Positions 34,179-40,226 of a stretch of 40,226 nucleotides of DNA are shown piece by piece. The stretch spans positions 1-40,226 of the forward strand of contig CAZIDY010000027.1 of NCBI GenBank assembly GCA_964538505.1, given 5' to 3'. The notes beneath the pieces were generated by a model. It saw nothing but the letters and a program-made list of their open reading frames with translations. It was not told the DNA's origin and ran no database searches. The stretch's first letter is position 1, and the number at the start of each line of letters is the position of its first letter. Source of the stretch: Zeimonas sp964538505. Lineage in GTDB: Bacteria > Pseudomonadota > Gammaproteobacteria > Burkholderiales > Burkholderiaceae_E. A program made the translations under genes and the position numbers.

Positions 34179-34898
34179 CTAACGCAGCACCTGCACCTCG
34201 GTGTCGAACACGTACCCGGCGCCGCGCTCGGTGCGAATGTACTTCGGGTGCGAAGGGTCGTCCTCGATCTTGCGGCGCAACCGCAGGATCTGCACGTCGA
34301 TCGTGCGGTCGTAGACCTCGGCGTTGTGCAGTCGTGAGAGCTCGAGCAGCTGGTCGCGACTGAGGATGCGCTGCGGTGCCGCCAGCAGCGCCGCCAGCAG
34401 GCTGAACTCGCCGTTGGTAAGGTCGACGAGGCGTCCGCCCGGACCGCGCAGCTTGCGCAGTCCCACGTTCAGCTCCCAGTCGCCAAAGCGCCACGCGCGC
34501 ACCTCGGCCACCTGCTCGGCGACCGTCGCCTGCGTTTTTGCGCGGCGCAGCAGCGCGCGGATGCGCGCGAGCAGCTCGCGCGGACTGAATGGCTTCGTCA
34601 GGTAGTCGTCCGCGCCGAGCTCGAGGCCCATCACGCGGTCGGCCTCCTCGACGACGCCAGTGAGCAGCAGGATCGGAATCGACGAACGCTGCCGGATGCG
34701 ATGCATGATCTGCATGCCGTCTTCTCCGGGCAGGCGCAGGTCGAGCACGACGAGGTCGATCGCTTCGCGCGACAGCGTTTCGTCGAGCCCGTTTCCGTCG
34801 GCGACCGCCGTCACGCGCATCTCGTTCTGTGCGAGGTAGGTGGCGAGGAGGTCACGAATGTGCGGATCGTCATCGAGCGCGAGCACATGCGGCTTCAT
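34179..34898 (-). CDS. OmpR-family response regulator
   Basis: This 239-residue two-domain regulator has a receiver with acidic pocket Asp9-Asp10-Asp11 (HVLALDDDPHI), phospho-acceptor Asp53 (DLVVLDLRLPGEDG) and Lys102 (GADDYLTKPFSPREL). The C-terminal winged helix reads FSLLAALLAAPQRILSRDQL, then YDRTIDVQILRLRRKIEDD and YIRTERGAGYVF. It would bind DNA when phosphorylated. The ATG at 34898 matches the usual start. It diverges from a receiver protein and a hybrid histidine kinase 170 bases away, a likely partner. Confidence 0.95.
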   Translation of the reverse strand: MKPHVLALDDDPHIRDLLATYLAQNEMRVTAVADGNGLDETLSREAIDLVVLDLRLPGEDGMQIMHRIRQRSSIPILLLTGVVEEADRVMGLELGADDYLTKPFSPRELLARIRALLRRAKTQATVAEQVAEVRAWRFGDWELNVGLRKLRGPGGRLVDLTNGEFSLLAALLAAPQRILSRDQLLELSRLHNAEVYDRTIDVQILRLRRKIEDDPSHPKYIRTERGAGYVFDTEVQVLR

Positions 34899-35064
34899 CA
34901 ATACCCCGACTCGGTCGGTAACCCAAAAGCGTACAACCAAAGTCGGTCGCACGACAGGCAGTGTTCCTTTCGTGTTTCAGACGTAATCTGGCGCAGGCGC
35001 TCCGCAATGCAGCCGCAAGACGGCCAAGGCCCAATGGGACATCTGAATCGAAGCGGAACCGCGA

Positions 35065-35433
35065 ATGACTCTTCCGGTGGGTGTGCGCCCTCGCGTCCTG
35101 ATCGTCGGCGCCGACGCGGCGTTGTACGCGCTGCTTGCCGAATGGCTTGCTGCCGACGGTATTGTTGCGCAGGACGACGTCCAGGCACGCTGCGATCTCG
35201 TCCTCGTCGATGTCGCCTTCCCGCGTGCGGGAGGCTGCGAACGCTTCCGCTCGTTGATGGCGCGGCACGATGGGCGACCGGTCGTCGCGTTGTCGTCGGC
35301 GTTCTTTGCGAACGTCGATCGCGTAGGCCGGTGCGCCCGCGAGCTCGGCGTCTCGGCGGTGCTGCCGAAGCCGGTGGCGCGCGAGGCGTTGCTCGATGCC
35401 CTGCGGCCGCTGTTGCCGGCGGCGTGCTCGTGA
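35065..35433 (+). CDS. Stand-alone, partly degenerate receiver-domain protein
   Basis: This 122-residue single receiver domain contains a phospho-acceptor candidate Asp49 (CDLVLVDVAFPRAGG) and Lys102 (SAVLPKPVAREALL). The acidic pocket that binds Mg is weak, with Gly-Ala-Asp17 where two or three aspartates are normal, so phosphorylation may be slow or absent. It lacks an output domain and could act as a phosphate sink or as an allosteric adaptor. The hybrid kinase gene starts four bases after its stop, so the two are one operon. Confidence 0.85.
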   Translation: MTLPVGVRPRVLIVGADAALYALLAEWLAADGIVAQDDVQARCDLVLVDVAFPRAGGCERFRSLMARHDGRPVVALSSAFFANVDRVGRCARELGVSAVLPKPVAREALLDALRPLLPAACS

Positions 35434-35437
35434 TGCC

Positions 35438-38014
35438 ATGACCACCGGAGAGCACCTGAACGCGGTCGCGCCCAAGCCATGGGTGCGGCGTGCCATCGGC
35501 GTGCTCGGCGTGCTGTTCCTTGCGTCGATGGTGTGGACGGCGATGGGCCCCGCCGAACTTCGCCGCAGTGCAGCGCTCGCTGCATTCGCCGGGCTGCTGT
35601 TGTGGCTGCTGCTGCATCAGCTGATGCAGCTCGGTGCCGCGCGCGACGCACTCGAGGCCTCGCAGCAGCGCTTCGCGCTCGCGGTCGCCGGCTCCGACGA
35701 CGGTCTCTGGGACTGGAACATCGCGACCCGGCAGATCTACGTGTCGGAACGTGCGCGCGAGCTGCTCGGGATTCCCGGCAGCGACGAGGTACAGGCGCAG
35801 GACGAGCTGTTCCAGCTGGTCCGTGTCCACCCCGACGATGTCGCGCGCCGCAGCGAAGCGCTGCAGGCGCATTTCGAAGGACGCGCTCCGGCCTTCGAAG
35901 GCGAGTACCGCGTCGAGCATTCCGACGGCGCGATGCGCTGGATCCACGTGCGCGGCGTCTGCGTTCGCGACGATGCGGGTCGCCCGCTGCGCATCGCCGG
36001 GTCGATCAGCGACATCGATGCGCGCAAGCGCGCCGAGCAGGCCTTGCGCCAGTCCGAGGAGCGCTACGCGATCGCCATGATCGGGATGAACGTCGCGCAC
36101 TGGGTCTGGGACGTGCGCAACGACGACGTGTACTCGTCGAAGAACCTGTCGTCGATGGTCGGGCTGGCGTCCGAGGCGCTGCCGACGAAGGGACGCGACT
36201 GGCTGATCGCGGTGCAGCTGCACCCGGACGACCGGCGGCTGCTGATCGACGCCGTCGACGAGCACCTCGCCGGACGCACGCCGCGCATCGAGGTCGAGTA
36301 CCGCGTGCTCGATCGCAGCACCGGCGAATACCGTTGGGTGCAGACGCGCGGACAGTGCTTTCGCGACGAGCTGGGGCGCGCCGAGCGGGTTGCCGGCGCC
36401 ACCGTCGACATCTCCGGGCGCAAGCGCACGCAGGAAGCGCTGCGCGAGAGCGAGCAGGCGTTGCGCGAATCCGAGGAGCGCTACCAGCTCGCCGTCGACG
36501 GCGTCAACGAAGGCCTGTGGGACTGGGACCTGCCTTCGGACATGCTGTTCCTGTCGCCGCGTGCACAGCAGCTGCTTTCGCTGCCGAACGGCGAGCCGAG
36601 GCGGCTGCGCCGCGAGTGGATCGCGCTCGCCACCTACCATCCGGACGACATGGTGTCCACGCGCGAGGCACTCACTGCGCACCTGCAGGGTCGCACGGCG
36701 AATTTCGACGTCGAGTACCGGCTGCGCCACGCCGACGGCAGCTGGCACTGGTACCGACAGCACGGTGTCGCGCTGCGCGACACCGCCGGACGTGCATACC
36801 GGATGGCGGGTTCGATGGAAGACGTGACCGACCGCAGGAACGCCGAAGCCGATCGCGACCGCCTCGAGGAGCAGCTGCGCCAGGCGCAGAAGCTCGAGGC
36901 GATGGGAACGCTCGCCGGCGGCATCGCGCACGACTTCAACAACATCCTCGCCGCAATACTCGGCTACGGCGAGATGGCGCAGAAGGAGGCGGCCGAGGGC
37001 ACCGAGCTGCGCCGACACATCGACGCGACGCTCAGCGCCGGCATGCGCGCGAAGTCGCTCGTCGAGCGCATTCTCGCCTTCAGCCGCAGCGGGATGGGTG
37101 AGCGCACGCCGGTGCACGTGCAGACGGTGGTCGCCGAGGTGCTCGAGCAGATTGCTGCTTCATTGCCGGCGGGCGTGCGGCTCGAGCGCATGCTCGATGC
37201 GGGCGACGCTGCGGTGCTCGGCGATACGACGCAGATCCACCAGGTCGTGATGAACCTCTGCGCGAATGCGGTGCAGGCAATCGGATCGCAGGGCACCGTC
37301 TGCGTGAGCCTGGATACGCTCGACCTCGATGCGCCGCAATGCGTGACCACGAGCCAGCTCGACGCCGGCTCGTACGTGCGCGTGATCGTCTGCGACACCG
37401 GCGTCGGGATCCCGCCGCGACTGATCGAGCGCATCTTCGATCCCTTCTTCACGACGCGCGAGATCGGCGTCGGCACCGGGCTCGGGCTCTCGCTGGTGCA
37501 CGGCATCGTGACCGACCTCGGCGGCGGCATCGACGTGTCGAGTCGCCCGGGCGAGGGCACTTCGATGGCCGTCTACCTGCCGCGCGGCGTCCTGCCGGCC
37601 GCGCCCGCTGCCGTGCACGAGGAGCCTGCCGCGACCGGCAACGGGCAGACCGTGCTGATCGTCGATGACGAGGTGTCGCTCGTACGCCTCGGCGAGGAGC
37701 TGCTCGCGCAACTCGGCTACGAGCCGGTGGGCTTTGCGTCGAGCACGCAGGCGCTCGAGTGTTTCCTCGCCGAGCCGCAGCGCTTCGATCTCGTGCTCAC
37801 CGACGAGGCGATGCCGGCAATGACGGGCTCCGAGCTCGTCGAGCAGATCCGTCGCATCCGCCCGGGGATTCCGATCGTGCTGATGAGCGGCTACGTGAGC
37901 CCGGCACTTGCCGCGCGTGCGAAGGAGCTCGATGTCGTCGAGATCCTCGGCAAACCGCTCGCTTCGCGCGACCTCGCGCGCAGCCTTGCCGGGGCGCTGC
38001 GCGCGACGGTCTGA
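35438..38014 (+). CDS. Hybrid histidine kinase with three PAS domains
   Basis: This 858-residue kinase has two N-terminal membrane helices (about 16-34 and 43-62) with almost no periplasmic loop. Three PAS/PAC units follow (about 75-197, 200-328, 340-467), each with the GLWDW or WVWD start and the Y-R-x-x-D-G or related core. The dimerisation domain has His498 in GGIAHDFNNILAAILGYGE and the ATPase domain has QVVMNLCANAVQAI, DTGVGIPP and GTGLGLSLVHGI. A C-terminal receiver has Asp789 (DLVLTDEAMPAMTG) and Lys839. The family is that of the NtrB-like/hybrid kinases with an HDFNN box. Its signal is unknown. Confidence 0.95.
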   Translation: MTTGEHLNAVAPKPWVRRAIGVLGVLFLASMVWTAMGPAELRRSAALAAFAGLLLWLLLHQLMQLGAARDALEASQQRFALAVAGSDDGLWDWNIATRQIYVSERARELLGIPGSDEVQAQDELFQLVRVHPDDVARRSEALQAHFEGRAPAFEGEYRVEHSDGAMRWIHVRGVCVRDDAGRPLRIAGSISDIDARKRAEQALRQSEERYAIAMIGMNVAHWVWDVRNDDVYSSKNLSSMVGLASEALPTKGRDWLIAVQLHPDDRRLLIDAVDEHLAGRTPRIEVEYRVLDRSTGEYRWVQTRGQCFRDELGRAERVAGATVDISGRKRTQEALRESEQALRESEERYQLAVDGVNEGLWDWDLPSDMLFLSPRAQQLLSLPNGEPRRLRREWIALATYHPDDMVSTREALTAHLQGRTANFDVEYRLRHADGSWHWYRQHGVALRDTAGRAYRMAGSMEDVTDRRNAEADRDRLEEQLRQAQKLEAMGTLAGGIAHDFNNILAAILGYGEMAQKEAAEGTELRRHIDATLSAGMRAKSLVERILAFSRSGMGERTPVHVQTVVAEVLEQIAASLPAGVRLERMLDAGDAAVLGDTTQIHQVVMNLCANAVQAIGSQGTVCVSLDTLDLDAPQCVTTSQLDAGSYVRVIVCDTGVGIPPRLIERIFDPFFTTREIGVGTGLGLSLVHGIVTDLGGGIDVSSRPGEGTSMAVYLPRGVLPAAPAAVHEEPAATGNGQTVLIVDDEVSLVRLGEELLAQLGYEPVGFASSTQALECFLAEPQRFDLVLTDEAMPAMTGSELVEQIRRIRPGIPIVLMSGYVSPALAARAKELDVVEILGKPLASRDLARSLAGALRATV

Positions 38015-38138
38015 TGGCAGGCCCGGCCTGCGCACAGGCCCCTGGTTTCATCTGCAATTGCGTGCGCGCGCGATGACATCGCCGTGCAACGACGGAGCGC
38101 GATGCTGAAGCATCGAAACGCAAGCTGCGGAGTCGGCC

Positions 38139-38243
38139 ATGCACACCACCGATCTCTACCACGTGGCGCGATCACTCGCGAAGGACTCGCTCGCTCCGCT
38201 GCGCTCGGCGCAGATCGCGCCGACTACCTTCTCAGTGCCCTGA
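38139..38243 (+). pseudogene. Truncated DUF2917-like gene copy
   Basis: A 34-residue frame starts MHTTDLYHVARSLAKDSLAP and shares with the DUF2917 protein at 38962 the pattern A-R-[ST]-L-[AS]-K-D-[AS]-L near residues 10-18. Similarity then stops and a TGA follows. The leader is also alike: TTTCATCTGCAATT (38046) and ATCGCCGTGCA (38078) recur as TTTCATGTGAAATT (38865) and ATCGCCGTGCA (38908), and GGAGTCGGCC precedes this ATG as GGAGTCGTCAGCC precedes the other. It appears to be the remnant of a duplicated promoter and gene start. It overlaps the DUF937 gene on the other strand. Confidence 0.55.
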
Positions 38244-38787
38244 GGATGTCGTCGAGCGGATTGCCGTTGCCGTCGGCATCGAGCATCGACGCGAGCCCGC
38301 CTGGGCCGAAGAGGCCGCCGAGCCCGCCGCCCGAGTTGCCGGCTCCCGCGGCCGACGCCTGCGTTGCGTCGCCGCCGCGCTGCTTCGCGAGGTAGCCGGT
38401 GACCAGCATCGCCAGCATCGGCAGCATCTTGCGCAGCACGGACGCGTCCAGACCCGACTGCGTCGACGCATTGCTCGCGACCGCACGGCTGACGTCCTTC
38501 GAACCGAAGATCTGCCCGAGGATGTCGTTGCCGCGGCCGGGGTCGACGGGCTGCGGCGCCACGACGTCGTCGAAAAGGCTGCCTCCGCCGAGCTGACCGA
38601 GCAGATCGCCGAGGCCTCCGAGGCCATCGGATCGTGCCATTGCCTGCGGTGCCTGGTTGCGCATCCCGCCGAGGATGGACGGCAGCAGCGCGTCTGCGGC
38701 GCTGGTCGCCTGCGCCTCGTCGAGGCCGAGCTGGCGCGCGATCGACTGAATGCCGCCGGAGCGGGCGAGGAGATCGGTGAGTTGCAT
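38224..38787 (-). CDS. DUF937-family protein
   Basis: This 187-residue protein is of the DUF937 family, function unknown. It opens MQLTDLLARSGGIQSIARQL with GLDEAQATSAADALLPSILG, a pattern seen in the family, and continues with a Gly-rich low-complexity region and a short hydrophobic segment KMLPMLAMLVTGYLAKQRGG near 125-145. The end is again Gly-rich (GGLGGLFGPGGLASML). The ATG at 38787 matches the family start. It stands between two copies of a DUF2917 leader on the opposite strand. Confidence 0.85.
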   Translation of the reverse strand: MQLTDLLARSGGIQSIARQLGLDEAQATSAADALLPSILGGMRNQAPQAMARSDGLGGLGDLLGQLGGGSLFDDVVAPQPVDPGRGNDILGQIFGSKDVSRAVASNASTQSGLDASVLRKMLPMLAMLVTGYLAKQRGGDATQASAAGAGNSGGGLGGLFGPGGLASMLDADGNGNPLDDILRALRR

Positions 38788-38961
38788 GCTGGCCTCCGTC
38801 TTTGGTGGCGTTCGATCGTAGCTCCTGCCGCGACGGCAGTCGATTTCCCCGGTCCCCGGCACTGTTTCATGTGAAATTTTGCCCAGAGCTGATGAAACGA
38901 ACGTGCAATCGCCGTGCAGGACGATAACGACTCGGACATGTAACCCCGGGAGTCGTCAGCC

Positions 38962-39270
38962 ATGTATCCCAACGAAATCGCCCAGGCGGCTCGGACCCTT
39001 TCGAAGGACGCGCTGATGCGCATCCGCAAGGGTCGGGGGCAGGTCGTCACGGTCCTCGAGGGTCTCGTCTGGATCACGCAGGACGCGCATCCGCGCGACA
39101 CCTTCCTTGCCGACGGCGAGTCGCTGCAGCTGGAGGGCTCGCGGATGACCGTCGTCCAGGCGTTGCAGGACTCGCGCCTGATCGTGCTCGCGCCGCCCGC
39201 CGAGGTCGTCCTGCCGCACGCACTGCGTTCGCCGGCCCACGAATACCGGATACAGGGGAATCCATCATGA
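38962..39270 (+). CDS. DUF2917-family protein
   Basis: This 102-residue protein resembles the DUF2917 family of small betaproteobacterial proteins of unknown function. Its core LEGLVWITQDAHPRDTFLAD and GESLQLEGSRMTVVQAL looks like a small beta-barrel, cupin-like fold; no metal ligand set is evident. No signal peptide is seen. The ATG follows CGGGAGTCGTCAGCC, a usable ribosome binding site, and its stop overlaps the next ATG by four bases (ATGA), so it heads an operon with the adaptor-like protein. Confidence 0.78.
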   Translation: MYPNEIAQAARTLSKDALMRIRKGRGQVVTVLEGLVWITQDAHPRDTFLADGESLQLEGSRMTVVQALQDSRLIVLAPPAEVVLPHALRSPAHEYRIQGNPS

Positions 39271-40046
39271 GCATCGCATCGTCGATCGCGCGTCTGCAGC
39301 GTGGAACGGCGTTCCTGCTGACCCTCGGCGTGGCCGCCGCAGGCAGCGGCGCCTGGCTGCTCCATACCGCTCCGGCGGGCGTGACCGGCGCAGCATTGGC
39401 CCGCCTGGACACGCACGCGACACCGCCCGAGCGCAACCCGGTCGCGTGGCGCGTTGCCGCCGCGGTTCCGGTTGCGCTGCGCGACGGGGCAACGGGCGTC
39501 TCGCTGAAGCATCGTCGTCCGGGTGCCGACGAGCCGTTCGCCGTGTCGGTGGAAGTGCGCGCGCAGGTCTCCGGCCGCGTTGCCGCCGTGCGTTTCGAGC
39601 CCGGCTCGTACGTCGAGAAAGGCGAGACGCTGTTCGTGGTCGACCCGGCACCCTTCGCCGCAGCCGTCGCGAACGCCGAGTCGACGGTGGCGTCGGCGCG
39701 CGCGCGGCTCGGCGCGGCGACGGCCGCGCTGGGCCGGACGCAGCGAGCCTTCGACGCCGGCACGGTCGGGCAGGACCTGCTCGACGCGCAGGTGCGCGCG
39801 CAACGCGAAGCGCACGGTGTGCTGCGCGCGGCTGCGATGGTGCTCGAGAGCGCGCGCCGCGACCTCGCGCTCACCTGCGTCGTCGCGCCGATCGACGGGC
39901 GTGTTGCCGCCGTGCGGGTGCAGGTGGGCGATCGCGTCGCACCGGCGCCCGACGGCGCCTCGCTGATCACGATCGTCTCGTCCGAGCCCGTCTATGCCGC
40001 TTCGAGCGGCGAGAGCGGCTTCGTGCAGGTGGCGTACGCCCGTTGA
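39267..40046 (+). CDS. Short HlyD/AcrA-type periplasmic adaptor-like protein
   Basis: This 259-residue protein has an N-terminal membrane helix (about 14-32) and then the biotinyl-lipoyl half VRAQVSGRVAAVRFEPGSYV, a helical hairpin (about 135-200, QAR-rich) and the second lipoyl half VVAPIDGRVAAVRVQVGDRV. These are membrane-fusion proteins that bridge an inner-membrane pump to an outer-membrane channel. The usual beta-barrel and membrane-proximal domains (another 100-150 residues) are missing: the chain stops at GESGFVQVAYAR, just where they should begin, and no continuation appears in another frame. It is coupled to the DUF2917 gene by an ATGA overlap. Confidence 0.8.
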   Translation: MSIASSIARLQRGTAFLLTLGVAAAGSGAWLLHTAPAGVTGAALARLDTHATPPERNPVAWRVAAAVPVALRDGATGVSLKHRRPGADEPFAVSVEVRAQVSGRVAAVRFEPGSYVEKGETLFVVDPAPFAAAVANAESTVASARARLGAATAALGRTQRAFDAGTVGQDLLDAQVRAQREAHGVLRAAAMVLESARRDLALTCVVAPIDGRVAAVRVQVGDRVAPAPDGASLITIVSSEPVYAASSGESGFVQVAYAR

Positions 40047-40075
40047 CGGCGGCGCATCGAACAGGAACACGACCG

Positions 40076-40226
40076 ATGAAGCATCGAAGCCCTGGATCGC
40101 GCCGGTGCACTGCCTGGCTGCTCGCACTCGCTTTTGTCGCGATCGCGGCGACCACGTGGCTGTCGTATGAGACGGCTTCGCGTTCAAAGACACGAAAGGA
40201 GCTGCGATCGAACCAGGTCGCGAGCC
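40076..40226 (+). CDS. Membrane-anchored protein, 3' end outside window
   Basis: A frame starts 29 bases after the adaptor gene and runs off the right edge (50 codons seen). It begins MKHRSPGSRRCTAWLLALAF and VAIAATTWLS, a basic start and one hydrophobic helix, so it is a signal-anchored or exported protein. GAACAGGAACACGACCG upstream gives a weak ribosome binding site (AGGA). I cannot assign a family from the visible part. It is probably the third gene of the DUF2917/adaptor operon. Confidence 0.55.
   Translation, partial: MKHRSPGSRRCTAWLLALAFVAIAATTWLSYETASRSKTRKELRSNQVAS

Overview
The window is GC-rich DNA from a proteobacterial chromosome, most likely a betaproteobacterium of the order Burkholderiales. 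The evidence is the high GC content, the codon use, the replication-gene order yidC-yidD-rnpA-rpmH / dnaA-dnaN-gyrB, and the look of the L34, DnaA and GyrB proteins. The genus cannot be fixed by eye. The left end is origin-proximal: the rpmH operon runs leftward from a strong promoter-like sequence, and dnaA, dnaN and gyrB run rightward. An AT-richer gap between dnaA and dnaN holds a consensus DnaA box.

From 7.8 to 18.5 kb lies an accessory island inserted directly after gyrB. It carries a Phd/YefM-type antitoxin with a PIN toxin, a truncated vapB remnant, a two-gene type III-like restriction-modification system (res before mod), and a leftward pair made of a TIGR04255-family protein of unknown function and a helix-turn-helix protein. 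It then has a probable broken RES-domain toxin, a vapBC pair, and an AbrB-type antitoxin with another PIN toxin. Each complete toxin-antitoxin pair has its own palindromic operator candidate just upstream. Base composition drops in parts of the island (the mod specificity region and the TIGR04255/HTH pair), which suggests transfer and recombination.

From 18.5 to 30.4 kb is metabolic and stress DNA. It holds a metallo-beta-lactamase-fold hydrolase overlapping a D-amino-acid dehydrogenase, a beta-carbonic anhydrase and an NnrU-like membrane protein. Next is a peroxide/oxygen-defence cluster in which rubrerythrin, rubredoxin and a rubredoxin-reductase-like flavoprotein form one leftward operon diverging from oxyR. 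It continues with a BenE-type benzoate transporter, two aldehyde dehydrogenases (one generic, one of the vanillin/salicylaldehyde type) and a MazG-like pyrophosphohydrolase. BenE plus the two dehydrogenases suggest oxidation of aromatic aldehydes to benzoate-type acids.

From 30.4 to 40.2 kb is mostly regulation. A 297-bp element with 16-bp terminal inverted repeats fills the gap between the MazG and SMR genes. A large SARP-like regulator (winged helix, BTAD, TolB-like, TPR) is cotranscribed with an SMR efflux gene and diverges from a methyltransferase. Then come an OmpR-type response regulator, a stand-alone degenerate receiver and a three-PAS hybrid histidine kinase. The right end carries a DUF937 protein flanked by a truncated and a complete copy of a DUF2917 gene. 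The complete copy begins an operon with a short HlyD-type adaptor and an incomplete membrane-anchored protein cut by the window edge.

No rRNA, tRNA, CRISPR array or intact transposase was seen. The best candidates for an undescribed system are the TIGR04255/HTH pair beside the restriction operon, and the DUF2917 / short-adaptor operon.
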